From Chelatococcus sambhunathii (lineage in GTDB: Bacteria; Pseudomonadota; Alphaproteobacteria; Rhizobiales; Beijerinckiaceae): a stretch of 64,000 bases of DNA. Made by a program: the position numbers and the translations under genes. The DNA lies in assembly GCF_001418005.1 (NCBI RefSeq), contig NZ_LIOL01000015.1:7501-71500 (forward strand). The letters are read 5' to 3'. The notes below the pieces were generated by a model. It did not search any database. It saw only the letters and a program-made list of their open reading frames with translations, and was not told where the DNA came from. Numbering within the stretch: the stretch's first letter is position 1; the number at the start of each line of letters is the position of its first letter. Positions 19,839 through 28,489 of this stretch are shown one piece after another.

Positions 19839-20783
19839 ATGACGACGCTGCTTCTCGCCAAGCACGACAACAAGACCCTCAACGAGGCTACTGCCAAGGC
19901 GCTCACGGCGGCCAAGGCGCTCGGCGCGCCGGTGCATGTCCTCGTTGCCGGTGCCGGCTGTGGCGCGGTCGCAGAAGCCGCCGCCAAGCTCGACGGCGTC
20001 CAGAAGGTGCTTCTCGCCGACGCCCCGCTTTACGAGCACCGCCTCGCCGAGCCGCTGGCCGCTCTTATCGTGTCACTGGCGGATGGCTATGACGCCCTCC
20101 TCGCGCCCGGCACGACGACGGGCAAGAACGTCATGCCCCGCGTCGCGGCTCTGCTCGATGTCATGCAGGTGTCGGAAATCACCAAGGTCATCTCGCCGAA
20201 CACCTTCGAGCGGCCGATCTACGCCGGCAACGCCATCCAAACGGTCGAGACGAACGAGGCCAAGAAGGTCATCACCGTGCGCACCGCCGCCTTCCAGGCT
20301 GCCGGTCAGGGCGGTTCGGCGCCGATCGAGCAGGTCGCCGCCGGGCAGGATCCGGGCCTTTCGTCCTTCAAGGGCGAGGAGCTGTCGAAGTCCGACCGTC
20401 CCGAACTCGCCTCCGCCAAGATCATCATCTCCGGCGGCCGTGCGCTCGGCTCTGCCGAGAACTTTACCAAGGTGATCGAGCCCGTTGCCGACAGGCTGGG
20501 TGCCGCCATGGGCGCTTCGCGCGCGGCGGTCGATGCCGGCTACGCGCCGAACGACTGGCAGGTGGGCCAGACGGGCAAGGTGGTGGCGCCGGAGCTCTAC
20601 ATCGCCGTCGGCATCTCGGGGGCCATCCAGCACCTCGCCGGCATGAAGGATTCCAAGGTCATCGTCGCCATCAACAAGGACGAGGAGGCTCCCATCTTCC
20701 AGGTGGCGGACTATGGCCTCGTTGCCGATCTCTTCACCGCCTTGCCCGAACTTGGCGAGGAACTGGAGAAAATCGGTCGCTGA
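19839..20783 (+). CDS. etfA: Electron transfer flavoprotein subunit alpha
   Basis: The 314-residue alpha subunit binds FAD in its C-terminal half: [12 protein letters not shown], the segment from [27 protein letters not shown], and [37 protein letters not shown] contain the usual FAD contacts. The N-terminal half packs on EtfB. The ATG at 19839 has aggag 9-13 bp upstream inside the end of etfB, so the two are coupled. A long hairpin follows the stop. Confidence 0.96.
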   Translation: MTTLLLAKHDNKTLNEATAKALTAAKALGAPVHVLVAGAGCGAVAEAAAKLDGVQKVLLADAPLYEHRLAEPLAALIVSLADGYDALLAPGTTTGKNVMPRVAALLDVMQVSEITKVISPNTFERPIYAGNAIQTVETNEAKKVITVRTAAFQAAGQGGSAPIEQVAAGQDPGLSSFKGEELSKSDRPELASAKIIISGGRALGSAENFTKVIEPVADRLGAAMGASRAAVDAGYAPNDWQVGQTGKVVAPELYIAVGISGAIQHLAGMKDSKVIVAINKDEEAPIFQVADYGLVADLFTALPELGEELEKIGR

Positions 20784-20789
20784 CATGCA

Positions 20790-20824
20790 CGCCACGGCAA
20801 CCGCCGCGAGCGGTTTCCGTGGCG
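20790..20824 (+). terminator. Long hairpin after etfA (possible terminator)
   Basis: A 15-bp stem with one mismatch (20790-20804 with 20810-20824) and a cgcga loop begins 7 bp after the etfA stop. It has no T run behind it, so it may act as an mRNA 3' stabiliser or a Rho-linked stop rather than an intrinsic terminator. Confidence 0.4.
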
Positions 20825-20954
20825 TTCGCCCGGGAGAGTGATAAAAACAGAGCGCGGAACAGCCTCAGGCTGCCGCGCTTGCCGGTTTTGGTGGGCCGCC
20901 ACGCGCGCCGGCCGGCGAAAGTCGGCGGGTATCGACAGGGATGGATTGGACTTC

Positions 20955-21836
20955 ATGTCTCAGCAGATCCGGACAGTAGGCATCATCGGCGCAGGGCAGA
21001 TGGGCAACGGCATCGCCCATGTCTGCGCACTCGCCGGTTACGACGTCGCGCTCAATGACCTCAGCGAGGAGCGCATCAACGCCGGGCTTGCGACCATCAA
21101 CGGCAATCTCTCCCGCCAGGAATCCAAGGGCCAGATCAGCGAAGCCGAGAAGCAGAAGGCGCTCCAGCGCATCACGCCCGCTCTCACCTACGAGGCCCTC
21201 GCCCGCTGCGACATCGTCATCGAGGCGGCGACGGAGAACGAGGAGACGAAGCGCAGGATCTTCGAGGCGCTCTGTCCTGCCCTGCCGCCGGAAACCATCA
21301 TCGGTACCAACACCTCGTCCATCTCCATCACCCGGCTCGCCTCCACGACTGACCGGCCAGAGCGCTTCATCGGCATTCACTTCATGAATCCCGTGCCGGT
21401 GATGCAACTCGTCGAGATTATCCGCGGCATCGCCACCGAAGATCCCACCTTCGAGGCCACAAAGGCGTTCGTCGCCAGCCTCGGCAAGACGGCGACGCTT
21501 GCCGAGGACTTCCCGGCCTTCATTGTCAACCGCATCCTGCTGCCGATGATCAACGAGGCGATCTACACCCTCTATGAGGGCGTGGGTTCGGTGGAATCGA
21601 TCGATACGGCCATGCGCCTCGGTGCCAACCATCCGATGGGGCCGCTGCAACTTGCCGACTTCATCGGCCTCGATACCTGCCTGTCGATCATGCAGGTGCT
21701 GTACGACGGCCTCGCCGACTCGAAGTATCGCCCCTGCCCGCTGCTCGTGAAATATGTCGAGGCCGGCTGGCTCGGCCGGAAAACGAAGCGTGGCTTCTAC
21801 GACTATCGGGGCGAACACCCGGTTCCCACTCGCTGA
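20955..21836 (+). CDS. 3-hydroxybutyryl-CoA dehydrogenase
   Basis: A 293-residue NAD(P)-dependent dehydrogenase that interconverts 3-hydroxybutyryl-CoA and acetoacetyl-CoA. The Rossmann fingerprint is [19 protein letters not shown], the catalytic histidine sits in [18 protein letters not shown], and the C-terminal domain has [21 protein letters not shown] and [17 protein letters not shown]. The short length (no hydratase fusion) fits the Hbd/PaaH class. The start at 20955 (MSQQIRTVG) is chosen over the upstream open frame. Its place after etfBA, which accept electrons from acyl-CoA dehydrogenases, is a common arrangement. Confidence 0.93.
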   Translation: MSQQIRTVGIIGAGQMGNGIAHVCALAGYDVALNDLSEERINAGLATINGNLSRQESKGQISEAEKQKALQRITPALTYEALARCDIVIEAATENEETKRRIFEALCPALPPETIIGTNTSSISITRLASTTDRPERFIGIHFMNPVPVMQLVEIIRGIATEDPTFEATKAFVASLGKTATLAEDFPAFIVNRILLPMINEAIYTLYEGVGSVESIDTAMRLGANHPMGPLQLADFIGLDTCLSIMQVLYDGLADSKYRPCPLLVKYVEAGWLGRKTKRGFYDYRGEHPVPTR

Positions 21837-21981
21837 GGGAACCCGCCATGGCGCGGCTGCGGCAAAGACGCAGCCCTCCGCCTCCATCTTGGCGCTTCAC
21901 AAGCCCGTCACACGGTTTATAGACTATCTCTGCTGACGGATTCGCACGTCACGTGCGAGCCCCCAACCAGCGGAGGCCCCC

Positions 21982-22554
21982 GTGACGGTGCACGTGCCTC
22001 ACACGACGGTGTCGCCGGACGCCTGTCCGGCCCTGGTGCTCAATGCCGATTACCGGCCCTTGAGCTACTACCCTCTTTCGCTCTGGGGCTGGCAGGACAC
22101 GATCAAGGCGGTCTTCCTCGAGCGGGTCAACATCCTCTCGCACTATGACCGAACAGTTCGAAGTCCCAGCTTCGAGATGCGCCTGCCTTCGGTTGTTTGC
22201 CTCAAGACCTACGTCAAACCGTCACGACACCCCGCCTTCACCCGGTTCAACGTTTTCCTGCGCGATCGTTTCACCTGCCAGTATTGCGGCTCCCGCGAAG
22301 ACCTCACGTTCGACCATCTGATTCCCCGGTCGAAGGGCGGGCAAACCACCTGGGACAACGTCGTCACCGCCTGCTCCCCCTGCAACCTGCGCAAGAGCGA
22401 TCGCCTGCCCGAGGATGTCGGGATGTGGCCCGACCAGTTGCCTTATGCCCCGAGCGTGCAGGACCTGCACCACAACGGCCGACAGTTCCCGCCCAACTAC
22501 CTGCACGACAGCTGGCTCGACTACCTCTACTGGGATACCGAACTCGAGCCCTGA
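21982..22554 (+). CDS. HNH endonuclease
   Basis: A 190-residue protein starting at GTG, with ggagg 5 bp upstream. The C-terminal half is an HNH nuclease with a zinc cradle: CQYCGS (CxxC), then DLTFDHLIPRSKGG with the catalytic histidine, NVVTACSPCNLRKSDR with the second CxxC. The N-terminal part (ALVLNADYRPLSYYPLSLWGWQDTIKAVFLERV) is shared by a conserved chromosomal HNH family seen across Alphaproteobacteria. Its target is not known; a housekeeping role in DNA repair is inference. The stop abuts that of the convergent dsbB gene. Confidence 0.9.
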   Translation: MTVHVPHTTVSPDACPALVLNADYRPLSYYPLSLWGWQDTIKAVFLERVNILSHYDRTVRSPSFEMRLPSVVCLKTYVKPSRHPAFTRFNVFLRDRFTCQYCGSREDLTFDHLIPRSKGGQTTWDNVVTACSPCNLRKSDRLPEDVGMWPDQLPYAPSVQDLHHNGRQFPPNYLHDSWLDYLYWDTELEP

Positions 22555-23076
22555 TCAGCCGCGCGTCAGCGCCGCTTTCGCACCGAGAGCCGCCACCGCC
22601 GCAATGGCCAGCGAGATCAGCACGTTCCAGCCTGCCAGCGACAACCCCAGGAAACGCCAGGCCGCCTCCGTGCAACTGACGACGCGTGTGCCTTGGAGGC
22701 TCTGCAGAAAGTCACCGACCGCCGCGGGGTTCGCTCCACCCGTGCCGGCGCAGTCGCTCGGCCCCAGCCACCACCCCCATTCGACGCCCGCATGATAGGC
22801 CCCGAGGCCAGCACTGACCAGGAAGACGCCAGCGAGCAGCAGCAGGCCAACGCCACTTGCCCGCTCGAGCGCCGGCCGTGGCGGCAGGACGGCGAGACCG
22901 AAGGCGACGGGCATGGCCACGTAGTAGGGGTTGCGTTGCATGAGGCAGAGCGGGCACGGCCGAAGGCCGAAGCCATGTTCGAAAACGAGGGCGCCCCCGA
23001 TCGTCGCAACCGCGGCGAGAAGGATGGCCAGCGCGACGCGACGCGGGCTCGCCAAAAACTCGGCCAGAGCGTTCAT
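22555..23076 (-). CDS. DsbB family disulfide bond formation protein
   Basis: A 173-residue quinone-linked membrane oxidoreductase that re-oxidises periplasmic DsbA. Four membrane helices are visible. The first periplasmic pair is C41-x-x-C44 in LRPCPLCLMQRNPYY, and the second pair is formed by the cysteine in GPSDCAGTGG and that in RVVSCTEAAWRFLG. The start at 23076 (MNALAEFLASPRR) gives a normal length. It converges on the HNH gene without any spacer. Confidence 0.9.
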   Translation of the reverse strand: MNALAEFLASPRRVALAILLAAVATIGGALVFEHGFGLRPCPLCLMQRNPYYVAMPVAFGLAVLPPRPALERASGVGLLLLAGVFLVSAGLGAYHAGVEWGWWLGPSDCAGTGGANPAAVGDFLQSLQGTRVVSCTEAAWRFLGLSLAGWNVLISLAIAAVAALGAKAALTRG

Positions 23077-23186
23077 TCGCCTCGTCCTCCATCGGCGCCG
23101 TCCAGGACGCCTTCATTCTTGCACGCGGCGCAGATGGCCACAGGTTCAATCGGGTTGCATCTCACGATCGGCTGAAGCAACCATCG

Positions 23187-23768
23187 TCAGAAGAGAAGAA
23201 CCGCTGCGGCAAAGCCACCGACGATGCCCACGATGACGATGGACGCCACCAGTGTCAGGTGCTCGTCGAGCAGGCGCCGGATGGGGCCGCCGAAGCGGTG
23301 CATCACCCCGGCGACGAGATAGAAGCGGGCGCCGCGCGTCACGATGGACAGGAGCACGAACCAGAAGAGATCGTAGCCGGCGAAGCCCGAAGTGATAGTG
23401 ACAAGCTTGTACGGGATTGGCGTCAGGCCCTTCAGCAGGATGACCCAGTGCCCATATTCCGCATAGGCGCTGCGGAAGCTCTCCACCTTGTCGCCATACC
23501 CGTAGAGCTGGATGAGCCACAGCCCCAGCGAATCGTAAAGCAAGGCCCCGATCGCATAACCGAGGAGCCCGCCGACCACCGAGGTGACCGTGCAGACCAT
23601 GGCGTAGAACCAGGCCCGGTCCGGCCGCGCAAGCGCCATCGGTACCAGGACGACGTCCGGCGGCACAGGAAAGAACGAGCTCTCCGAAAAGGAAACCGCA
23701 CCAAGGGCCCAGGTGGCACGGGGCCTGCCGGCGAGTGAGAGCGTCCAGTCATAGAGGCGTCGGAACAT
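23187..23768 (-). CDS. YqaA family membrane protein (SNARE-associated/DedA-like)
   Basis: A 193-residue integral membrane protein with five to six hydrophobic stretches. The N-terminal FSESSFFPVPPDVVLVPMALARP and the middle GLTPIPYKLVTITSGFAGYDLFWFVLLSIVTRGARF are hallmarks of the YqaA subgroup of the DedA/SNARE-associated family, whose members are thought to flip membrane lipids or maintain envelope homeostasis. The start at 23768 (MFRRLYDWTLSL) matches relatives. It is followed by dsbB on the same strand after 110 bp. Confidence 0.87.
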   Translation of the reverse strand: MFRRLYDWTLSLAGRPRATWALGAVSFSESSFFPVPPDVVLVPMALARPDRAWFYAMVCTVTSVVGGLLGYAIGALLYDSLGLWLIQLYGYGDKVESFRSAYAEYGHWVILLKGLTPIPYKLVTITSGFAGYDLFWFVLLSIVTRGARFYLVAGVMHRFGGPIRRLLDEHLTLVASIVIVGIVGGFAAAVLLF

Positions 23769-23928
23769 CGGCTTCGCTTACCGGGCGGGCGGGCGCTTGT
23801 CCATCGGCCAACGAGCCGCACCGGCACAAGCCCATGTCGAATTCTCGTGGCAATTCTCTCTGCTGCATTGACCGGCGTTGCGCCGCCGTTATGATCCGCC
23901 GCGCTCCGGCTCAAGCTGGTGGGCATGT

Positions 23929-24015
23929 GCGGGCGTGGCGGAATTGGTAGACGCAGCGGACTCAAAATCCGCCGTCCTTACGGATATGTCGGTTCGAGTC
24001 CGACCGCCCGCACCA
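23929..24015 (+). tRNA. tRNA-Leu (anticodon CAA)
   Basis: The acceptor stem pairs gcgggcg (23929-23935) with cgcccgc (24005-24011), followed by discriminator A and an encoded CCA (24013-24015). The anticodon stem gcgga/tccgc frames loop ctCAAaa, so it reads UUG. A long variable arm (gtccttacggatatgtc region) and the ggttcgagtcc T-arm confirm a class II leucine tRNA. Confidence 0.96.
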
Positions 24016-24110
24016 TCGCCTCGACGGCCATTTCTACTGGTGGGCTAGCGAAGGGCGTGCCGTTGCACGCCTGAGCTGGCGCACCTCGCCTATCGCCCGG
24101 CCCTAGCCTA

Positions 24111-24314
24111 TCAGGCCCTCGGCTTGCGCGGCCTGCGGGCAGCCATGCCATCCGCCGGATGCTTCCGTGGTTCGCGCTTCTTCAGGATGTCGCCCTCCGC
24201 CGGCAGCTTCGCCGCACCCTTGCTCAGCCTATCGATATCCAGCACCGCCGGCTTGACCCATGAGCGGGAAAGGCCTGTGGTGGACCAGAATCCGCCTCCC
24301 CGGTCCTCTTGCAA
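24111..24314 (-). CDS. Possible small basic protein in the tRNA-modA gap
   Basis: The 450-bp stretch 24016-24465 holds no large gene. This 67-codon frame is the only candidate: from about residue 18 (SRSWVKPAVLDIDRLSKG) to the end (RRPRKPRA) it uses G/C-ending codons like neighbouring genes, and it is lysine/arginine-rich. I do not recognise it, and it could be the remnant of a larger gene. The first residues look less coding-like, so a downstream start is possible. Confidence that it is expressed is low. Confidence 0.3.
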   Translation of the reverse strand: MQEDRGGGFWSTTGLSRSWVKPAVLDIDRLSKGAAKLPAEGDILKKREPRKHPADGMAARRPRKPRA

Positions 24315-24427
24315 AGCAGTCGATCCGGATTACGCGCGCAATCTCGGCGGCTTTGCCGACCTTTGCCGACGAACTCTCCGAAGATGGATTTTCCCGGCCG
24401 TCCCGCCTTGGCAGGTCGCGCTGCCAC

Positions 24428-24453
24428 TCGATATAGTCCATCGGATATATCGA
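24428..24453 (+). promoter_or_regulatory. ModE-type molybdate operator (Mo-box)
   Basis: Inverted half-sites tcgatata (24428-24435) and tatatcga (24446-24453) are a perfect 8-bp palindrome with a 10-nt spacer. The distance between outer CG pairs is 24 nt, the same as in the E. coli modA operator, and the CG-x-TATA core matches. It ends 12 bp before the modA ATG, where bound repressor would block transcription when molybdate is plentiful. No modE gene is in the window. Confidence 0.75.
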
Positions 24454-24465
24454 AGCGACGTATTC

Positions 24466-25284
24466 ATGACTGCTCATGCTTGGACACGGCGGCCCCTTCT
24501 CGCGCTTGGCCTTGTGGCCGGGGCGATGATCGCAGGCCTTGCGATTCCGACGACCGGGGCCGCGGCCCAGCAGGCGCCGGCGCCCGTCATTGCCGCCGCT
24601 GCCGATCTCAAATTCGCCGTCACCGAGATTGCCGCAGCCTTCAAGGCCGACACCGGCAAGGAGGTGAAACTCTCCTTCGGCTCGACCGGCAATTTCGCCA
24701 CCCAGATTCGCGAGGGCGCTCCATTCCAGCTGTTCATGGCCGCCGACGAGAAATTCATCCGCGATCTTCACAAAGATGGCTTCACCAGGGACGAGGGTGA
24801 CCTCTATGCCGAAGGCCGCATCGTGCTGATGGTGCCGCACGGCTCGTTGTTGAAGCCAGACGCGGCCATGGACGATCTCGCGGCACAACTGGAGGCAGGC
24901 CGAATCACTCGCTTCGCCATTGCAAATCCGGAACATGCCCCCTATGGCCTGCGCGCCGAAGAAGCGCTTAAGCATCGCGGCCTGTGGGAGAAGGTGAGAC
25001 CGCATCTCGTTCTCGGCGAAAACGTGAGCCAGGCGGCGCAATTCGCCCTCTCGGGCAATGCAGAAGGCGGCATCATCGCCTATTCGCTCGCGCTAGCCCC
25101 GGAGGTGCGTTCGCAGGGCACATTCGCGCTGATCCCGCATGACTGGCACGAGCCGCTGCTGCAGCGCATGGCGCTCCTGAAGAGCGCCGGTCCCGTCGCC
25201 GAGCAATTCTATGCCTACCTCAAGACATCCAAGGCGCGTGACATCATGAAATCCTTCGGCTTCGTGCTGCCGGACGAGGGCTGA
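24466..25284 (+). CDS. modA: Molybdate ABC transporter substrate-binding protein
   Basis: A 272-residue periplasmic binding protein for molybdate. A signal peptide covers about residues 1-35 (LLALGLVAGAMIAGLAIPTTGAAAQ). The mature part has the ModA opening VIAAAADLKFAVTEIAAAFK with the oxyanion-binding serine region LSFGSTGNFATQI, then QLFMAADEKFI, IANPEHAPYGLRAEEAL, and GNAEGGIIAYSLALAPEV. The start at 24466 places the ModE-like palindrome just upstream; the longer open frame upstream would erase that operator and the signal peptide position. modB follows after 3 bp. Confidence 0.92.
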   Translation: MTAHAWTRRPLLALGLVAGAMIAGLAIPTTGAAAQQAPAPVIAAAADLKFAVTEIAAAFKADTGKEVKLSFGSTGNFATQIREGAPFQLFMAADEKFIRDLHKDGFTRDEGDLYAEGRIVLMVPHGSLLKPDAAMDDLAAQLEAGRITRFAIANPEHAPYGLRAEEALKHRGLWEKVRPHLVLGENVSQAAQFALSGNAEGGIIAYSLALAPEVRSQGTFALIPHDWHEPLLQRMALLKSAGPVAEQFYAYLKTSKARDIMKSFGFVLPDEG

Positions 25285-25287
25285 TCC

Positions 25288-25956
25288 TTGGACTGGACTG
25301 CCCTGTTCCTGTCGCTGCGGCTCGCCGGGTGGACCGTCGCGATCCTGTTGCCCGTGTCCATCGTGACCGGGCGCTGGCTCGCCTACCGGCAGTTCCGCGC
25401 CAAGGGACTGGTCGAGGCGGTGGTCATGCTGCCGCTTGTGCTGCCACCGACGGTCTTCGGCTTCTACCTGCTCATGGCCTTCGGACGAAACTCACCCATC
25501 GGCGCCTTCTGGCAGGCGAGCTTCGGCCATCAACTGGTGTTCACCTTCGAGGGGCTTCTGGTGGCCTCGGTGATCTTCAACCTGTCATTTGCCATCCAGC
25601 CAGCGCAACGTGGCTTCGAGGCGGTTCCCGTCGATGTGCGTGAGGCGGCCGCCTGCTGCGGCATGTCGCCGATGCGCAGCCTGTTGCGTGTCGAGCTGCC
25701 GCTGGCCTGGCCCGGTGTGCTGACGGCCATGGTCCTGACCTTCGCACATACCTTGGGCGAATTCGGCATCATCCTGATGATGGGCGGCTCAATCCCGGGC
25801 GAGACGAAGACGATCGCGATCGCGATCTACGATCGTGTGCAGGGCTTCGACATGGCCGGCGCCGGCATCATGTCGGCCACGCTGGTGGCGATCTCGCTTT
25901 TCACCATCGCAGCAACCTACATGCTCTCGGCACGGGTAGGACGGAGGCTGTCCTGA
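25288..25956 (+). CDS. modB: Molybdate ABC transporter permease
   Basis: The 222-residue inner-membrane permease has about five helices and the EAA loop VREAAACCGMSPMRSLLRVELPLAWPGVLTAMVLTFAHTLGEFG, which docks on ModC. Early ModB features are VVMLPLVLPPTVFGFYLLMAFG. The start is a TTG at 25288, 3 bp after the modA stop; no better start fits. The stop overlaps the modC ATG by one base (tgatg), so translation is coupled. Confidence 0.93.
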   Translation: MDWTALFLSLRLAGWTVAILLPVSIVTGRWLAYRQFRAKGLVEAVVMLPLVLPPTVFGFYLLMAFGRNSPIGAFWQASFGHQLVFTFEGLLVASVIFNLSFAIQPAQRGFEAVPVDVREAAACCGMSPMRSLLRVELPLAWPGVLTAMVLTFAHTLGEFGIILMMGGSIPGETKTIAIAIYDRVQGFDMAGAGIMSATLVAISLFTIAATYMLSARVGRRLS

Positions 25957-27065
25957 TGACGCTGGAGGTGATGGCCAAGGCGCAAGCCCCCATTCCGCTC
26001 GACGCATCCTTCCGCGCGGAACCCGGCGAGTTGCTCGCGCTGGTCGGTCACTCCGGTTCGGGCAAGACCACGTTGCTGCGGACCATCGCCGGGCTCTGGC
26101 GGCCGGAGATGGCGCGGGTCACGGTGGACGGCGAGGTATGGCTCGACACGGCCGCTGGTGTGAACCTGCCGCCGCACCGGCGGCATGTCGGCGTCGTGTT
26201 CCAGAACTATGCGCTGTTTCCGCATATGACGGCGGCGCAGAACGTGATCGCGGCGATGGACCGGAGCGCGCCGGACCCGCGGGCCGAGGCCGAGCGCCTT
26301 CTGGCCCTCGTCAACCTGCCGGGTTTCGCCGACCGCAAGCCCGCCCAGCTTTCGGGAGGGCAGCAGCAGCGCGTCGCGGTGGCGCGCGCGCTTGCCCGCC
26401 GCCCCCAGGCCCTTCTGCTCGACGAGCCGTTCTCAGCGGTGGACCGCGCCACGCGCGAGCGGCTCTACGACGAGATTGTCGCCCTGCGCGCGCACCTCAG
26501 AATGCCGGTGGTGCTTGTCACCCATGACGTTAACGAGGCCCAGTTGCTGGCCGACCGCGTGGCGGTGATCGAAAAAGGGCGTGCCGTGCGCGAAGGCACC
26601 ACGGCCGAGGTGATGGCCGATCCCGAAGCCTTGCGCGCCATGGGCATTCGCGAGATCGCGGCAATGTTGCCGGCGATCATTGTCGAACACGCAGACGACG
26701 GGCTGACCCGGCTCGACGCCGCCGCGGGTCCCCTGTTCCTGCCCACCATCGATGGGCCGGTTGGCACGCGGGTGCGCGTGCGGATCATGGCGCATGACGT
26801 CATTCTTGCTCGCAAGCGGCCCGACGGGCTTTCCGCGCAGAACATCCTTGCCGGAAAAGTCGCCGGCATCGTAACCGGCACCGGGCCGGGCGTGATCGTT
26901 CATGTCCAGGTGGGCGAGGATGAGATTCTCGCTCGCATCACCCGCCGGGCGGCCGACCAGCTACGCCTCCAGCCGGGTGATGCGGTCCATGCCATCGTCA
27001 AGTCAATGTCGGTCGCCCGCGATCACGTCGCCCGCGCACCCATGCGCAGCGAACCAGCGCAATGA
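25956..27065 (+). CDS. modC: Molybdate ABC transporter ATP-binding protein
   Basis: A 369-residue ATPase that powers molybdate uptake. It has Walker [11 protein letters not shown]-loop in [12 protein letters not shown], signature LSGGQQQR, Walker [12 protein letters not shown] and the switch histidine in VTHDVNEA. The C-terminal ~110 residues form the molybdate-sensing MOP/TOBE domain ([15 protein letters not shown] and [18 protein letters not shown]). The N-terminal nucleotide-binding domain starts a little short ([17 protein letters not shown]), but core motifs are complete. The last 4 bases overlap the next gene. Confidence 0.93.
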   Translation: MTLEVMAKAQAPIPLDASFRAEPGELLALVGHSGSGKTTLLRTIAGLWRPEMARVTVDGEVWLDTAAGVNLPPHRRHVGVVFQNYALFPHMTAAQNVIAAMDRSAPDPRAEAERLLALVNLPGFADRKPAQLSGGQQQRVAVARALARRPQALLLDEPFSAVDRATRERLYDEIVALRAHLRMPVVLVTHDVNEAQLLADRVAVIEKGRAVREGTTAEVMADPEALRAMGIREIAAMLPAIIVEHADDGLTRLDAAAGPLFLPTIDGPVGTRVRVRIMAHDVILARKRPDGLSAQNILAGKVAGIVTGTGPGVIVHVQVGEDEILARITRRAADQLRLQPGDAVHAIVKSMSVARDHVARAPMRSEPAQ

Positions 27066-27853
27066 TGCGGAACGTCCGCTCTGCGAAGGCTTTCGGCTGG
27101 GGCGCGGTCATCGGAACCCTCGGCGGGCTGATCGGCCTTGGCGGGGCGGAGTTTCGCCTGCCGGTGCTTATCGGGCTTTTTCGCTTTCCTGCGCTCGAGG
27201 CGGTCATCCTCAACAAGGCGATGAGCCTCGTGGTCGTGGCGTCGGCCCTGCCATTCCGCGCTGGCACGGTGCCCTTCGGCGCCATCGCCGATCACTGGTC
27301 TGTCGTCGTCAATCTCCTGTCCGGCAGTCTGCTGGGCGCCTGGTTCGGAGCAGGTTGGGCCACGCGGATGCAAGCCCGTGCGCTCAATCGCGTGATCGCG
27401 CTGCTGCTGCTCGGCATCGCGGCCGTGCTGCTCTTCGGGCACGACGCGGACGGGGCCGGCGTCCCGCTGACGAGCGGGATCGCGCAGACTATGGCCGGCG
27501 TCGCCGCGGGATTCGTTATCGGCGTGGTCGCTTCCCTCCTCGGCGTCGCCGGCGGCGAGTTGCTTATCCCTACACTGGTTCTGCTGTTCGGCTTCGACAT
27601 CAAGCTTTCCGGCAGCCTGTCGCTCGCGGTCAGTCTGCCGACCATGATCGTGGGGTTTGCTCGCTACAGTCGCGACGACAGCTTCGCGGTGCTCGGCCGC
27701 AATCGCCGCTTTGTCCTCCTCATGGCGGCGGGCTCGATCGCCGGCTCCTTCATCGGCGGCCAATTGCTCGGCATCGTGCCGGGCGCGGTGCTGCTCCCGG
27801 CGCTCGCCGCGATCCTGCTGGTCTCGGCGGTCAAAGTCTGGCGGCATCGCTAG
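27062..27853 (+). CDS. TauE/SafE family (sulfite exporter-like) membrane protein
   Basis: A 263-residue protein with about eight hydrophobic helices in two repeats, each carrying the TauE/SafE glycine-rich motif: GTLGGLIGLGGAEFRLPVLIGL and SLLGVAGGELLIPTLVLLFG. Members export sulfite, sulfoacetate or other organosulfur and oxyanions. The ATG overlaps the modC stop (atga), so it is co-translated with modABC. That linkage suggests a link to molybdate/sulfate-type oxyanions, but the substrate is inference; a second ATG at 27065 is equally possible. Confidence 0.87.
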   Translation: MMRNVRSAKAFGWGAVIGTLGGLIGLGGAEFRLPVLIGLFRFPALEAVILNKAMSLVVVASALPFRAGTVPFGAIADHWSVVVNLLSGSLLGAWFGAGWATRMQARALNRVIALLLLGIAAVLLFGHDADGAGVPLTSGIAQTMAGVAAGFVIGVVASLLGVAGGELLIPTLVLLFGFDIKLSGSLSLAVSLPTMIVGFARYSRDDSFAVLGRNRRFVLLMAAGSIAGSFIGGQLLGIVPGAVLLPALAAILLVSAVKVWRHR

Positions 27854-27880
27854 CCCAGCGCGGTCTGGCCGCACAGCCAG

Positions 27881-27913
27881 CGTCACTCACATTGTGACGA
27901 TTGATTTGTGACG
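27881..27913 (+). promoter_or_regulatory. Candidate operator before the ChrB-like gene
   Basis: Half-sites cgtcac (27881-27886), gtgacg (27894-27899) and gtgacg (27908-27913) form one inverted and one direct repeat, the latter spaced 14 bp (ttgtgacg twice). They end 13 bp before the ATG at 27927. ChrB proteins of some bacteria act as chromate-responsive regulators, so self-regulation is possible; the assignment is inference. Confidence 0.35.
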
Positions 27914-27926
27914 GCCGTTACATTAA

Positions 27927-28478
27927 ATGTGGGCGATGGTATCATTCACTTGGCTCCTCCTCACGTACAAGGTCCCGCCCGAACCCGCCTCCAGGCGCGT
28001 GGCGCTCTGGCGCCGATTGAAGGGTATGGGCGCCGTCTATCTGCAGAACGGCGTCTGTCTGCTGCCGAAGACCGACGATCATGTTCGACGGCTGAAGATG
28101 CTCGAAAACGACATCGCGGAGGCCAAGGGCGAAAGCGTGATCCTGGAGACCATCGCGCTCGACAAGGCACAGGAAGGCAAGGTCATCGCACGGTTCAAGG
28201 CGGACCGGGACGAAGCCTATGCGGAATTCATCGACAAGTGCGACGACTTCGAGCGCGAGGTCGCCAAAGAGGTCGACGCGAGCCACTTCACCTATGCCGA
28301 ACTGGAAGAGAACGACGTCGACCTGAAGAAGCTCAGGGGCTGGCTCGCCAGGATCAGGAAACTCGACTTCTACGGCGCCGCGCGCGCGGCCGAGGCGGAG
28401 CAGCGCCTGAAGGGCTGCGAGGCGGTGCTCGACGACTATGCCCGGCGCGTCTTCGACGCCCATGATGAGAATCGATGA
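27927..28478 (+). CDS. ChrB N-terminal domain-like protein
   Basis: This 183-residue protein resembles the N-terminal domain of ChrB, linked to chromate resistance and chromate sensing: WLLLTYKVPPEPASRRVALWRRLKGMGAVYLQNGVCLLP is the family signature, followed by a charged helical stretch (FKADRDEAYAEFIDKCDDFEREV). The ChrB C-terminal domain is absent, so it is a stand-alone N-domain. ATGs at 27927 and 27936 are both possible; neither has a clear ribosome-binding site. The MFS gene begins 11 bp after, or overlaps, its stop. Confidence 0.8.
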   Translation: MWAMVSFTWLLLTYKVPPEPASRRVALWRRLKGMGAVYLQNGVCLLPKTDDHVRRLKMLENDIAEAKGESVILETIALDKAQEGKVIARFKADRDEAYAEFIDKCDDFEREVAKEVDASHFTYAELEENDVDLKKLRGWLARIRKLDFYGAARAAEAEQRLKGCEAVLDDYARRVFDAHDENR

Positions 28479-28489
28479 GGGGTGCGGCG

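Noticed and set aside
21855-21875. 7-bp hairpin after the 3-hydroxybutyryl-CoA dehydrogenase gene
   Set aside because: The stem is short and lacks a T tract; it was too weak to call a terminator.
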